Source: Actinomortierella ambigua (Eukaryota; Mortierellomycota; Mortierellomycetes; Mortierellales; Mortierellaceae). From it: 48,966 nucleotides of DNA. The notes beneath the pieces were generated by a model. That model was not told where the DNA came from. It saw only the letters and a program-made list of their open reading frames with translations, and did not search any database. The stretch is from the NCBI GenBank assembly GCA_016098155.1, contig JAAAJB010000242.1, positions 1-48,966 on the forward strand. The letters are read 5' to 3'. The position numbers and the translations under genes are program-made. This document shows positions 10,646-21,397 of this stretch, one piece after another (positions within the stretch are counted from its first letter, which is position 1; every line of letters begins with the position of its first letter).

Positions 10646-11938
10646 ATTGGGTGGTGTGTGGGGGGGGTCACGGTGGGGCAGGGATTGTATGAGGGGAGGG
10701 GAAGAGGTCAATATTGAGGTAGAGGACAAGGTTGGAAGAATGGCGACTGGAAAGAGTGGGGGGTATTTAACACCAAAATTCTTGGAAAGGACCACGCAAG
10801 CTCTAAAGAGCCACGGAAGATGGTTTATCTTCGTCTTCGTCTTCCCATTGGCATGGAAAGTAGACGCCTCTTGCAGTGCTTGTGTTGGGGCTGGACCAAA
10901 CAATGAAAGGGGAGACGAGTGTTTATTTACGGTTAGCGTGGAGGCTGACAATGCTTCCTTGCTTGAGTGTGCCACTGGGTTCGCACCATACAGAGCACCG
11001 TCATCAACGTATATGATTCTCTCTCTCTCTCTCTCTATCTTTGCGCGTCTCGTCCTCTCGTCCTCTCGCAGAGTACTTTAACCAGTGGTGGCACTACTTT
11101 GCGAGTTTCGTCGTTTTTACTCTTCACCTGGGATGGTTGTGCTCCCCCTTCCTCCCCCCCTCTCTTGAGAATGGCGAGTACGTGCGCACAGCTTAAATAT
11201 GTGGATATGGTGCGTTGAGCATCGTGGCCATTTCCACATTTGTTCTTTGTGCCCACTTGCAAACAATTGCGCCACGCGGGGGAAAAAAAACCTGTTAGGC
11301 CGCTAATGTGATGGTTGAGCCTCCAGGGGCTTCGCCGTTACAACGAAGGATACGATAACGACTCCATCTCTTTTCAGCTGCGATGCATGTTAGTTGCGAG
11401 TGTGGAAGAGCGTGAGGGCGGCGTACGTCACCGATCCGCCACACGTTTCGGCAATCTATATCTCGCTTTGTTTCGAGGCTTCTCGCTATCTATCGGTCGT
11501 CGGACACGACACCTCCCTTGACACTCACCAAGAAGATTTTGGTAAGAGTTGCAAAAAAAAAAAGAGAAATCCTCCAAGTGAACTATATCTTTTTATTGCC
11601 CTTACCTGGCAAAATCATTCATTCGTTTTTTCCTCCCCTCTCGTTGTCAATGTGAAAATTAGATGTAATACAATGTAGCATAGCTGACGGGAGGGCATAT
11701 GTTTTGAACATATCATTGGTTGAAAGCGCTTCATTGTGCGAATGGCGATCTGGATTAGGAAGGAGCAGCGGCGAGCTTTACCACAAAGCGATGTTTGAGA
11801 GAAAATACCGTCAGATTACGGGTGGATCTGCATTGATGTGGCTTTCTCCCTCGATATCCACGAATATTTTGCTCTAGTCAATCTTTGTCTGCATCCTTCC
11901 TCTTTTAAGGCATGTGAATAGTCGAAATATCTGTATAT
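10646..11938. other. Intergenic region upstream of the JmjC gene
   Basis: About 1.3 kb lie between the JmjC start codon and the stop of the upstream F-box gene, both on the minus strand. The first 100 nt are G/T-rich and serve as the JmjC leader/promoter. A (CT)n stretch occurs at about 11017-11036, followed by short CGTCCTCT repeats. A plus-strand stretch with a GTAAGAG donor-like site near 11540 has no supporting coding signal. No gene can be supported. Confidence 0.5.
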
Positions 11939-14900
11939 TTATACTGAATCCAAGTAGTTGGCCCACTCCTCTGGTGAGTGCCGTCTGTAAAAGAGGCCCA
12001 TGGTGTTGTAGATTGTCTGCGGCTTTGTGGGTGTGTCGAATGGGTTCAATACCCTCTGGTCCATCGCCCTCTCTGTCAAAGCTTTCGCCGCTGCTGCGGT
12101 TGAACTTGAAGCCATCATGGCGTTGTTGCGGAAGGTGTTCCATTCGTAGCTTTCAATCAGCTCGAGACCATACTTGTCCGTGTCGTCCTCGTCTTCAAAC
12201 AGCCAGGGGAAATTGACAAAATGCAAGTTGGGCATCTTGGCTGTGACGTCCAGCAGCTCCTCTGCCGTGAAGCCTCTGCACGACGGGACCATCATTGTCT
12301 CGAGGTTGGGGCAAACGGCCAAGAAAAGGAGCTCAAACGCTCCTGGCTCGAAATGCCAGGGACCGAAAAGGTCAAGCTTCCGCAGTTTTGGCAAAAGTAC
12401 AAGTGCCGACGAGGACGATGGCCTATCCTCGTGATGATGATGGTGGTTGTTTTCTTCTCCTTGCTCTAGCTTTGCGTGCCGCGACAGCGCATGTCCCTGC
12501 CGTAGACGACCCATAGCCAGCGCCTCCTGCACGTCCCCGATGGTGATATGACGAATGACTCGCATACGGTTTTCCACCGACATTTGCAATTCCTCCAGCT
12601 GTGGGCACCCGGCCAGAAGTCGTACCCGGCATCGCAGCGCCCAGTCTCCTGATAGATGCAGATATCTCAGCGACGGCAAGCACCAATCCCATGACCAACC
12701 GCGCATCGCAGAGAACAGGGATCCCATCGGCTTGTCTTCCTGCTCCTCCGCCTCGTCGTCCACATCGGGAATACCGCTGGTGTTGTAAGAAAACTCTTTC
12801 TCGACCCGCCCTGTCATGGCTCCCAGATCAATGTCTCCCTCGCCCAGATTGAGCTCATCATCCTGTACTGGTGTCAAGAAGTACATGTCGTGGTCATCTG
12901 GCCAACCAAGGTCCAGCCGGCAGAGATGGGGTGCGTCCTGGAGCACCCGTGGATTGAAAAGTACTGCGGGTGTACCGTACAAAGTCAAGTGGCGTAACTT
13001 GCGCAGTGCACCACCCATCCTGCTCCTCTCGCCTTCCTCCTTCTCCTCCTCCTCCTTCTCCACCTGCTCCTGCCTTTTCTTGTTATGACGCTGCCTGGTT
13101 TGGCCAAAGTGGCACGGTACGATAGTCGCTGGATTGTAGTCGCGAGATTGATCTGACAGGGACAGGACCTGCATATCCGTACAGCGCTCCAAGAAGCTGC
13201 GGTCGAGTAGGAAAGGTGCCTCTAACGTTAGTTGAAGCCGCTGCAGACGGTCGAGCTTCCAGTCTTGGCCAAGGGTCACTCGACTTTCGCCTTCTTGTAC
13301 TGCCATGCTAATCTGCGACAGGGGCTGGAGGAGGTTTGCTTGTGGTGGCAGCAGTGGTGTGACGGAGGGTATCTCGCGTGTGACTTGGATGTTGACAGTT
13401 GTGAGTGTCGAGTGGAAGGCCCAAGTAGCGTCTTGTACAATCTTTTGGACATCATCAATGCTGGTGTGGCACCGGAGAGAAGTCAAAGGAACAGGAACAG
13501 GCTTTAGAAGAAACGGTTTCTTGCTGGTGAAGCTGGAGCTGGAGCTGTTACTATTATTATTGTTGTTGCTGTTGTTGTTGCTGTTGCTGCCATTGTAAAG
13601 CTGGGTCCGCTTCCCATTAGCGCATGAATAGTCAGTGCTGGAACCTAGCCTGCCCGTGAACGGTTCTCTAGATATCTCGTCGACGGCCCACTGGAAAGCA
13701 TTGGCCGAGAGTCTGGCTTCAAGGTTGCGCAGCGACCGACACTTTGGCAAGAAAGCTTCCACCAAGCCAAAGTCATGCCTCGCCGTGAGCCTGGCCAAGA
13801 GCTCAATGGTGGTCACCTTGGAATAATCGGTTTCATCCCACCGTGGGAACACCCTCTTGAGAATGTCGGGGTTGATCGTGGTGGGCGGCGGTGAACAAGG
13901 TGGGAGTAGTTTGTACCACTGATGGTGATACTGACTCAAGCCGGGTTGATCGGTCAGCTCGGTTCCCCAGAGCGACAATGCGTGGACTTGTTGCAATGTG
14001 CCAGGATGCTGGCGGACGTGTTCCTGCAAAAGCGGCCCGGTTTTGGCCCATACCTCGGGTCGCCTATCGGTCACGGGTGCATCCCAAGGGGCGATAAAGC
14101 ACAGACTTTGCAAGTGGACGCCTCGCTGGACAACCAGCTCCTGAAAACGGCCAATGTCGCGCAGTGGGATCTTGAGACTTTGCAGCGCCTCTAACCTTAG
14201 TTGGCATATAGCCCAGGTCATCTCGCGCTCCAGACGGAGGATGATGTACAGTTTGGCTGTGGCGCACACCATCAGGTAATATGGTTCCTGAAAGTCGGTA
14301 GCCTGATCGGTGTACTCAAGGAAACCATCAGTACCTGGTTGGATGTCGGAGACGTCGGCATAGGTCGCTGCATATTGGATAGGGTCCTCATCAATCTCAA
14401 AGAGCGGTCGCCAGGGACAGAAACAGTCAATGGCGAATTGGATCCGAGTGGTGAACAACACCCAGTCGTATTGGACGAGGAAGGAAAGGTAGTTGATCGA
14501 GGGGCAACCAAAATTGAAAAGGCCCGAGTGGTCTGCATGACCTAATGCCGCTCCTGCTGGTGTCGTTGTCCCTGCTTTTGCTTTCGTTGCCATCCTCCCG
14601 CCGTCGACAGCTGAAAAAGCAGTAGCAGATTGATGCTCTCGGAGTGCCCCCGACAATCTCCCAGATTGTTGCTGTTCGATCTCTTGGCGTGAATGATCCT
14701 CCTGAGTGTTACTGCCTCCATAACTACGGCTACAGCGGCTCGTGGCAGATGCATCCCTGTTCTCGGTGACCCCTTTTGCAGCAGCAGCAGCAGCAGCGTC
14801 AGCAGCAGCATCAGCGTCAGCACCGAACGATGGCGACGACGGCCGTGAAGTTAGCTCGAGTGCAAGAATTTTCTTGAGAAAGGGTGACTGGAGATGGTCG

Positions 14901-15151
14901 GGTAAACAGCGCGCTAGAAGACGAAGCAGACTCATAGCTCGGCATCCTTGAGTGTCCAGGCCCTGTTCACCTCCCCTGGAACGGGATTTCTCCGCCGTTA
15001 GAAAGCGAAAGGGGTTGCGGTACAGAGCAGCAACGGCCTCGCGACTCACTGCACGGCTGACGAGTAATAGCGAGAGGAGAGTCTCAATGTCATTGCATTC
15101 TCCAATGTGCTCAATCGTGAGAGCTATGCATTCGATGGGCAGCTGTAGCAT
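11939..15151 (-). CDS. Large F-box/LRR-like protein
   Basis: A single uninterrupted frame of 1070 aa. The N-terminus (LPIECIALTIEHIGECNDIETLLSLLLVSRAV in short pieces) has the F-box pattern of a Leu-Pro-x-Glu start followed by a hydrophobic helix and 'LL.VSR'. Many leucine-rich segments follow (LRSLxxLxx, LRHLTLYG, LRYLHLSGDW, LRKLDLFG). This suggests an SCF substrate adaptor that binds Skp1 through the F-box and substrates through the LRRs. Low-complexity inserts include Ala (about 120), Asn/Ser (about 520-545, genome 13530-13595), Glu/Lys (about 700) and a His run (about 905). Such F-box/LRR proteins are numerous in early-diverging fungi, and the substrate is unknown. No intron is needed. 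Confidence 0.75.
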   Translation of the reverse strand: MLQLPIECIALTIEHIGECNDIETLLSLLLVSRAVSREAVAALYRNPFRFLTAEKSRSRGGEQGLDTQGCRAMSLLRLLARCLPDHLQSPFLKKILALELTSRPSSPSFGADADAAADAAAAAAAKGVTENRDASATSRCSRSYGGSNTQEDHSRQEIEQQQSGRLSGALREHQSATAFSAVDGGRMATKAKAGTTTPAGAALGHADHSGLFNFGCPSINYLSFLVQYDWVLFTTRIQFAIDCFCPWRPLFEIDEDPIQYAATYADVSDIQPGTDGFLEYTDQATDFQEPYYLMVCATAKLYIILRLEREMTWAICQLRLEALQSLKIPLRDIGRFQELVVQRGVHLQSLCFIAPWDAPVTDRRPEVWAKTGPLLQEHVRQHPGTLQQVHALSLWGTELTDQPGLSQYHHQWYKLLPPCSPPPTTINPDILKRVFPRWDETDYSKVTTIELLARLTARHDFGLVEAFLPKCRSLRNLEARLSANAFQWAVDEISREPFTGRLGSSTDYSCANGKRTQLYNGSNSNNNSNNNNNSNSSSSSFTSKKPFLLKPVPVPLTSLRCHTSIDDVQKIVQDATWAFHSTLTTVNIQVTREIPSVTPLLPPQANLLQPLSQISMAVQEGESRVTLGQDWKLDRLQRLQLTLEAPFLLDRSFLERCTDMQVLSLSDQSRDYNPATIVPCHFGQTRQRHNKKRQEQVEKEEEEKEEGERSRMGGALRKLRHLTLYGTPAVLFNPRVLQDAPHLCRLDLGWPDDHDMYFLTPVQDDELNLGEGDIDLGAMTGRVEKEFSYNTSGIPDVDDEAEEQEDKPMGSLFSAMRGWSWDWCLPSLRYLHLSGDWALRCRVRLLAGCPQLEELQMSVENRMRVIRHITIGDVQEALAMGRLRQGHALSRHAKLEQGEENNHHHHHEDRPSSSSALVLLPKLRKLDLFGPWHFEPGAFELLFLAVCPNLETMMVPSCRGFTAEELLDVTAKMPNLHFVNFPWLFEDEDDTDKYGLELIESYEWNTFRNNAMMASSSTAAAAKALTERAMDQRVLNPFDTPTKPQTIYNTMGLFYRRHSPEEWANYLDSV
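13543..13593 (-). repeat. Asn/Ser codon repeat in the F-box gene
   Basis: On the coding strand AAC/AAT/AGC triplets run in tandem and encode an Asn-rich tract in the middle of the LRR protein. Confidence 0.7.
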
Positions 15152-15332
15152 TTGTCTTGCATGAAGTAAAGCAAATTGGACAATCGTACGACAGAGAGGG
15201 GGAGAGAGAGAGGCACGATTTTGCTAGAACTGAGTTTAACATTCCAGCATTGGGGTTTATTACGGTACTTTGGTACTTTTGATAGTAGTTGTCTATTAGA
15301 GCTGACAGTGGGGGAGGGGGGGGGGGAGGTTT

Positions 15333-16769
15333 TCAATAGGCAGTCGATGCCCACGGCCCAAGATGTAGTCCTCCTTCACCAGAGTCGACCACTGCTACAT
15401 CCGTCCAGCAAGCTGTCGCCGACGACAAGGGACGCATTGCTGCCACAACCTCTGGTGATCCCCAATCTTCCTCCTCGATATCTTCTTCTATTTCGGCCTG
15501 CCACACACGGGTATGAGGCAGGTGGAGCAACGGTGGTGGTCGAGACCAGTCGTCGTTCGACGCCTTGCCCCAAGGTCTATGTGCGAGTGATGATGTGGCA
15601 GCAGAGGTTACTCCATCAACGGGGCTGCTGCCGTTATGGCTGTTACTCTCTCTGCACTCGGCTTCGTAGCCTACTGTCCTGATACTACTTCCGCTGCTGC
15701 CATTTTGCTGGTCGTCCCCGGCGTTTTCTTGCTGCTGTTCCCAGGCATGCATGCACTTTTCGATTGTCACGCGACGACGGCCGCGGAGACAGGTCGGACT
15801 ATAGCCGAAAGGTTGCATTGGAGGCGGTGATGGTGGCAACACAGGCTGCTGCTGTTGCTGTTGCTGTAGCTGTTGCTCATGCTCAAGCGGCCAAGACAGA
15901 GAAGGAGGCGTGAACATCGTCGACATCGAATGAATAGCGGGGTTCGTGTTCAAGCCGCCTGTTAAACCGTTGCTTCGATGTAGTGATCGTCGACGGAGCC
16001 GGCGGAGACTCGAGCGTGCCGCCTGCTGGCTAGCCGGCGACGGAAAGGCGGGCGAATAGTGGTAGCAATAATCGGCGGTCGTCGAGAATGAATTTCTTCG
16101 AGAATGCCGGTAAGGGAGGGGCTGGTGGTGCACTATCTGCTGCCCTTGCTTTTGCTGGGCATAAATGGATGACGGACGGCTTGACAAAAAGGTGGAGTGC
16201 ATGTCTTCCGGATAGCCAATTGTGGTTTCGTGAGCCACATGGGGTAGGTGCTGCGTGGCATCGTCCATGGCCACATCTTGCTGTGGGGAGTCTGCCCGAG
16301 GAGGGTCTCCGCCAGTGACCGAGTATTCTGAAGGGTGTTCTAGCAACCTCTGAGGGTCAGCAGCGAAGGCTGTCTCGAGTTTCTGTTGGTGTTGCTGCTC
16401 TTGTTCCTGATGTTGGTGTAACGAACAGGTGTGATGGCGCAAAGATAATGTGGAGGAAAACGAGGGGGGTCGGCAAAGCACATCCGCAACATCACCAGCG
16501 TCTTTGCCAGGGGGTGGTGGTGGAGGTGTTGGCGGGCGGTGTGTCCTCTTTGTTGAGGATGGGGGCGAGCGCAGAGACCTTGGGCTGTCATCGTCTGAAG
16601 AGGACAGCGCGTCTGCTCTCGTGTCTTTAGTGTCATCATCGAGGGGGAGCATTGCTGACGGCGGCAAGCCAGGAGTTGCGGGCGGCGAGTAGGGTGTCTT
16701 GCCCAGCGACGCGTGAGAGCGCGTCGTCTCCAGAACGCAGGGTCGGCGGTGGGAAATTTCAGCCGTCAT
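15333..16769 (-). CDS. Disordered hypothetical protein
   Basis: An intronless 478-aa frame from the first ATG of a conserved-looking start (MTAEISHRRPCVLETTRSH). The same frame is open further upstream, but with low-complexity sequence, and I do not include it. The protein is dominated by Ser, Pro, His and Gln, with a TPGLPPSAMLPLDDD acidic motif near the N-terminus, a proline run, and QEQEQQHQQ and poly-Gln tracts. A compact basic segment, GRRRVTIEKCMHAWE, is the most structured part. No domain is recognised. Basic clusters (RSSLRRLRRRSLHRS) may be nuclear-localisation or phosphorylation sites. It could be a regulatory or signalling scaffold, but no function is assigned. Confidence 0.55.
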   Translation of the reverse strand: MTAEISHRRPCVLETTRSHASLGKTPYSPPATPGLPPSAMLPLDDDTKDTRADALSSSDDDSPRSLRSPPSSTKRTHRPPTPPPPPPGKDAGDVADVLCRPPSFSSTLSLRHHTCSLHQHQEQEQQHQQKLETAFAADPQRLLEHPSEYSVTGGDPPRADSPQQDVAMDDATQHLPHVAHETTIGYPEDMHSTFLSSRPSSIYAQQKQGQQIVHHQPLPYRHSRRNSFSTTADYCYHYSPAFPSPASQQAARSSLRRLRRRSLHRSNGLTGGLNTNPAIHSMSTMFTPPSLSWPLEHEQQLQQQQQQQPVLPPSPPPMQPFGYSPTCLRGRRRVTIEKCMHAWEQQQENAGDDQQNGSSGSSIRTVGYEAECRESNSHNGSSPVDGVTSAATSSLAHRPWGKASNDDWSRPPPLLHLPHTRVWQAEIEEDIEEEDWGSPEVVAAMRPLSSATACWTDVAVVDSGEGGLHLGPWASTAY

Positions 16770-17749
16770 GGGTAAATAATCAAGAGCAAGTGGTGAGCTT
16801 TGGTGCAAGGAAGAGGGAGAAGAAAAAAGGGCAACGTAAGAAAGAAGAGGAAGAGAGAGGCGAAGGAAAGGGTCAAGCAGCAGTGTGACGCAGAAGAATG
16901 TGAGAGGCAGGCATGAGGTTGGTCCTTTTGAACATGAGCAGCAATGAATGGGGCCATGCCGACGCGCTGGTCTCGCCCCTCCCCTGCGAGCCACACAGCA
17001 ACGCTGTTGTCCAAAAAGCAGTGGCATAAAGGGGATACAAGGGCAGCACACAGCTCGCAGCCAAACAGCAAAAAGTAAACTAAACTAACCGAATGGTTGC
17101 GCGAGTGAGTGTCTACGTGCTCAGGTCCAGAGCGCTGCCAAACCTCTCTCGTTTTTACCTTTTGTTCAGTTGCGGTTGATGGGGGATGGTCGGGGGACGT
17201 GAGCGGAAGGGGGGACAACAGGGAGACGCGGAAAGTGAAGGGGAGAGAGAGAGAGAAAGAACGCGAAGGGCAGGGGTGAGCGAGGAGGAAGGGATCTTGC
17301 GTCTCCCAACCAACAGTATGGAAGATGGGCGGAACAAATGCTTCGCAACCAAACATACATCGGCAAAAGAGGGGGGGGGGGAGAGAAGGAAGGGGAGAGA
17401 TCAGGGAACAGACCGTCTCTGTTGTGTTGTCGATGCATGGAAAGACACAAAGGCCCGCCATTTTTTCTTTGGTGGCCTTGCCCTTGGATTGCCAACTCCC
17501 TCTCGACTGCGTATTTTTTTTTGTCCCGTCCCACTCTCTCCTTTCTTCAGCCTCCTTTCTCCAGCCATGCAAATCCGACCCGTCGGGGATGGTATGGAAT
17601 GTTGCCATTGCATGGGTATGCCAAGGGTCTGTTGTTGTTGTTTTTTTTGTCACCCTTCGAGACCAACCAAAACACAGCGTCCAAGACAAACTGCCCTGTG
17701 CTTGCAAAAAGTCTTTCCTCCTTTATTCTCTGTGCATTCCTGATATGCG
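16770..17749. other. Intergenic/leader region upstream of the disordered protein
   Basis: These 980 nt are purine-rich on the plus strand (GGGAGA/AAAGGA blocks at 16800-16880 and 17180-17400). This corresponds to the pyrimidine-rich leader typical of this genome for a minus-strand gene. Long open frames here are low-complexity artefacts. The last 250 nt probably hold the 3' UTR of the upstream LisH-WD40 gene's neighbour side. No gene is supported. Confidence 0.5.
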
Positions 17750-19230
17750 TTAGCTCATTGGTGTCATAACGGCGTCTTCCCGAGCTTGCTCCTGCCTGCC
17801 GAGCATTCTTTGCCCAACTTGCAGATCGCTGTGGTGTCCCCACAGGCGAACTGTCTTGTCAAAGCTACAACTGATCAACAGCCGACGCTCCTGGTCCATA
17901 AACAGCCCGCGAATTGCTGCCGTATGCCCCTCGAGCTTGCCAACGATCTTTTGCTGCCCTCCTACCTCAAAGCAATAAATCTTGAAATCATTGCCACTCA
18001 CAAAGAAGTATTTGCCCGACCGATCCCATGCATGTTTGGTTGTCGAGAAGCCATCCGTCGGCACGCCGTAGTAGTTTTGTAGCTGCAACGATGACCCTGT
18101 CCTAAAGAGAATCTGACGACCTGAGGCCGAGTCTGTCGAGACGAGCAGGTATGCACCGTCGTTATGTGGCGAGGCCGAAATCTCCAAGGGGGTGAAGGAC
18201 ACCCAATCGTCGCTGTTGGCGTTCATGTTAAAACGAGTGGTTGTGTACTGCACCAGGTCGATGTAGTGTAGGTAGTTGTCGTCGCGTGTGCCAATGACCA
18301 CTGTCGGTGGCCGGTTGGGTGACGGAGGCAGCACACAGAACCCCTCGACGGTGCCTTTGAACGAAAACTCCTTGTCCTTGGCATATACAGGCAACATCCC
18401 ACCAGCAGAATCGCCTGATCCTGGCACGACCTTGTAGACGACCACTGTCCTGTCGTGCGAGCCCGTCACAATCAAATTGCCATTCATGGCAAACCTGGCC
18501 CGCGTCACAAACTTGCTGTGGTCATGGAAGATTTGGTGTTGCTGTCCTGTGATCGCATTGGTCAGCACGGTCGACTTGTCCATTGACGATGTGAGCATTA
18601 GGTGTGGCACATGTGGGTGAAAATCAATATCCAGCACGACGCCTTGGTGCGGTTGGAAGATCCGGGCGACCTGGCCTGGTTGATACTCGCCAACGGCACG
18701 ATCGAGGACTGTCAGCTTAACAGTTCGATCGGCTGCTGCGGTGGCGAGGACTGGTACCGCTGCTTCAGGAGAAGTGACGGCGACAAGAGCTGTTTTGGCG
18801 ACAATGATATTAGAATGGTGAATGTCGCGTTCTGTCGCCAAGAGTGTGTCTGGCATCGATCCGTCGCCGGGGACTTCAAAGTCGTGCTCCTCTGCTTTGC
18901 TGTCATGAGTGGGGACAAGTCAAAGAGTTGAATGAAAAGAGTGAGTTAGTATGCAGTCGGTGTTCTCTCTAAGCATCAAGCACCATGATGGTTTTTGCTG
19001 TACCTGGGCAGACGCATTCCACTCAGCTGGCGCTGCAGGTCGGCCATATGCTTATCGTTGAGCATCTCGATCAAGGGCTGGGGCTGGGACATGTTGCGCG
19101 GGATGTCTCCAAGAAAAGCCTCGGCTTCAAGGTCGAAGGCGGCAAGAGAGCCGTCATAGCCGCATGTCTCGAGGAAATTGCGCACCATCAGATGCGCTTC
19201 CATGAGCACTCGTCGTGAATCAAAAGACAT
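17750..19230 (-). CDS. LisH-WD40 repeat protein, function unknown
   Basis: Two exons, 19230-19004 and 18899-17750 (1377 nt, 458 aa). The N-terminal 45 residues form a LisH-type helix pair (LMVRNFLETCGYDGSLAAFDLE), a dimerisation module. The rest is a WD40 propeller, with blades such as 'VLDIDFHPHVPHLMLTSSMDKS', 'RARFAMNGNLIVTGSHDRTV' and a closing 'LLISCSFDKTVRLWG'. LisH plus WD40 is seen in PAC1/LIS1, Smu1, Sif2/TBL1 and WDR26-like proteins. The propeller here does not look specific to any of these, so no orthology is claimed. The chosen junction (GTACAG donor, CATGACAG acceptor) keeps the frame and gives LPSKAEEHDFEVPGDG; other acceptors introduce stops. An upstream in-frame extension without ATG support was excluded. 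Confidence 0.75.
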
Positions 19231-19805
19231 GATGAATGGGCGGTGGGGGTCAAGACCTTTCTGCAATGTGCCTTGTCTTGTGGGTGCAAGGAAGAGCAGG
19301 GCGAGGAAGAGCAAGTGACTGACCCCCTCACACGCATGCACGCGTGCCTTGACTTTTTGCAGCCACCTCACCGCCTGTTGTTGCCACCAATCCTGAATGA
19401 GCATTCTGCCTGCACTGCTTTTTGGGCCGATTTCATTGGGGCAAACTCTGAAGAGGTCAGCTCGTCAGGTGTGGCTTGGTACGGTTCCTGAATTGGTGAT
19501 TTCGGATTTTCGGAGCGGGCAGAAAGCCAGATACCCCAAGCCTAGAAGAAAATTCCCCCTCTTACTCCCCACAACACAGGAGGATCAGCCCGCATGCAAT
19601 CGCATGTTCATAGATGTTCGAAAAGTATACTCTTTAGCCTTGCTTTTCCTCGCCTTCCTTTTGTTTTTGTTCTTTACAAATTTAGTTTTTTTTTATTCTA
19701 GATGATACAATGCTGAGGAGGGAAGAGGTTGAGATATTACAAGGTGTTCAAGTCGTGCGTGCGTTTGTTGGCTCGCCCTTCAAAAAGGCCATGCTCGCCG
19801 CCACT
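19231..19805. other. Promoter of LisH-WD40 gene and 3' flank of MIX17
   Basis: These 575 nt lie between two minus-strand genes. A T-rich stretch at 19630-19705 lies just 3' of the MIX17 stop side. No ORF with family resemblance is visible. Confidence 0.5.
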
Positions 19806-20441
19806 TTAGTACATGGAGGCCATGTTTTGGCAGGCACGGAGCTGCTCATAGTAGAACTGGCAGACGTTCATGTCACCGTTGTTAGCCTCCAAGCACTTCA
19901 TGAAGGCCTTGGAGTCAGTCTCGCACGAGGCGGCAGAGGTGCCGACTTGAGCAGGCTGGTAGGCCATAGGCTGGTAGGCAGGAGCAGCATCAGCAGGGGC
20001 AGGGGCAGCAGCGGCGGGAGCCTCAGAGGACGAGCCACTGAACATGGACTAGATTTTTAAGAGACCAAAAAAAAATGGGCAAAACTCCATGGTAAGCAAC
20101 AAGACAAAATTTCGATCTACATGCATGATCAGATCAGACAGCGGAATAAAAAAAAGTCAATTCCTGAAACCTACAGTGAGGCCGGCACCGACGGTATGGC
20201 CGACAGCCGAGCCAACAGCAACACCGGCAGCAGTGGAAGCCATCTGGGCAAAGAGACCAGGGCCCTGCGAAGGGGCGGGGTGGGCCATAGCAGTGGGCTG
20301 GGGAGGAGGGGCAGTCATGGACTGCTGGGGAGCAGCAGCAGGGGGGGCAGGGCGGGCAGGGGGAGGAGCCTGTCGAACAGGCATGGTCGAAGCGGAACGA
20401 GTCTGCTGGACGGGAGCTGCACGGGAACGCTGACGGGCCAT
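19806..20441 (-). CDS. MIX17: Twin-CX9C mitochondrial protein MIX17/CHCHD2-like
   Basis: Two exons, 20441-20175 and 20048-19806 (510 nt, 169 aa; yeast Mix17 is about 156). The N-terminus is Arg/Ser/Pro/Ala-rich and looks like a targeting region. The central hydrophobic glycine segment ([20 protein letters not shown]) is the hallmark of this family. The C-terminal CHCH domain has Cys131-x9-Cys141 and Cys152-x9-Cys162, which match the twin CX9C disulphide pattern imported by Mia40 into the intermembrane space. Human CHCHD2/CHCHD10 affect respiration and cristae. The 126-nt intron falls just before the MFSGSS segment, keeping frame. A CACGTGAT element lies about 95 bp upstream. Confidence 0.92.
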
Positions 20442-21397
20442 GGTGGTTATTAATGTACGGTGTGGTGGAAGGTTTGATTGAACAGATGCTGCCCCGGACA
20501 TTGCATTCTCGTCTATATACAAAAAGCGGGACCTCCACGTGATCACGGACTTTTTGGAGAGTTGTTCCTTGTTCTTCCACAGTGGACGGATTTGGTGAAA
20601 ACTCAAAGTGACCAACGCGCGTATGCCAGCGGCAGATGCGGCCCGGAGGTCCAGGGTGCTGTATTGTGGTGTTGCTGGGCGGGGGGCAGGGGTTTTTGTA
20701 CACCAGATCGGTATGCCATGAAGACAGATCAAACGCGAAAGCAAAGATTAACCGACTCGAGCAACCCAGCCTTGCTGTCCATCGATAGGACGAGTCGGCC
20801 TGCTTCATAGGCATCGTGGAGAAGGGAACATGGCAATATCAGCTTTGAGCAAGTCCTTTTTCTCTATGCCTGCTCGCCGGCTGTGGGGCACAAACAGGGA
20901 GTTCAATGCAGACGTTGCTGACAACCACGAAGAGGGGGGTGGTGTGCGATCCTGTGACAAAAGAACTGTGGCCAAAAACAACCCCACCCCTTTTTTTTCT
21001 GCCCGCCCAACACACTTTTTTTTTTCCTCCTGTGTGTATGTGTGTGGATAAGTGGAGGAGAGGAAGGGGGGTGGATTGCATTGTCAATGTGAATGAATGT
21101 CGACAGCATCTCTTACAACTCTTCCTCACATCACTGCTCCACCGCCAGAATTGATCTCAGTAGACACCACTCTAGAGCAGCGAGACATCAGTCCAACACC
21201 TCACCGCCTCTCGTCATAGCTAGACCAAAAGAAGGCTCACTACTCCCTCGCCTTCGACCGACAAAGGCCTCCTAGGAACGGGACAAGCAGAGATCCTAGT
21301 TCTTGCCTTTCCTTCGCTGCAGGCAACAAGGAGAGTGCAGGATTCAATCCTTTGAACCAGCCAACCACAACACCGTCAAGTAGACAGAGAACCACCC
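20442..21397. promoter_or_regulatory. Divergent promoter region, MIX17 and ankyrin gene
   Basis: This is a 956-bp divergent region. The MIX17 side carries CACGTGATCACG at about 20536. T-runs occur at 20991-20999 and 21017-21026, before a G/A-rich stretch. The 21090-21397 part is a C/A-rich leader ending in AGAACCACCC before the ankyrin ATG. No further gene is seen. Confidence 0.5.
20536..20543. promoter_or_regulatory. CACGTGAT (RTCACGTG, Cbf1/bHLH-type) element upstream of MIX17
   Basis: CACGTGAT reads ATCACGTG on the other strand and matches the RTCACRTG consensus of Cbf1-type bHLH factors. It lies about 95 bp from the MIX17 ATG. The same octamer occurs in the APC11/SmE promoter at 30235. 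Binding is inference. Confidence 0.45.

Noticed and set aside
16766..17707. 313-aa minus-strand frame
   Set aside because: Composed mainly of Ser, Leu, Pro and Phe from a CT-rich leader, with no domain. It ends right at the start codon of the disordered-protein gene.
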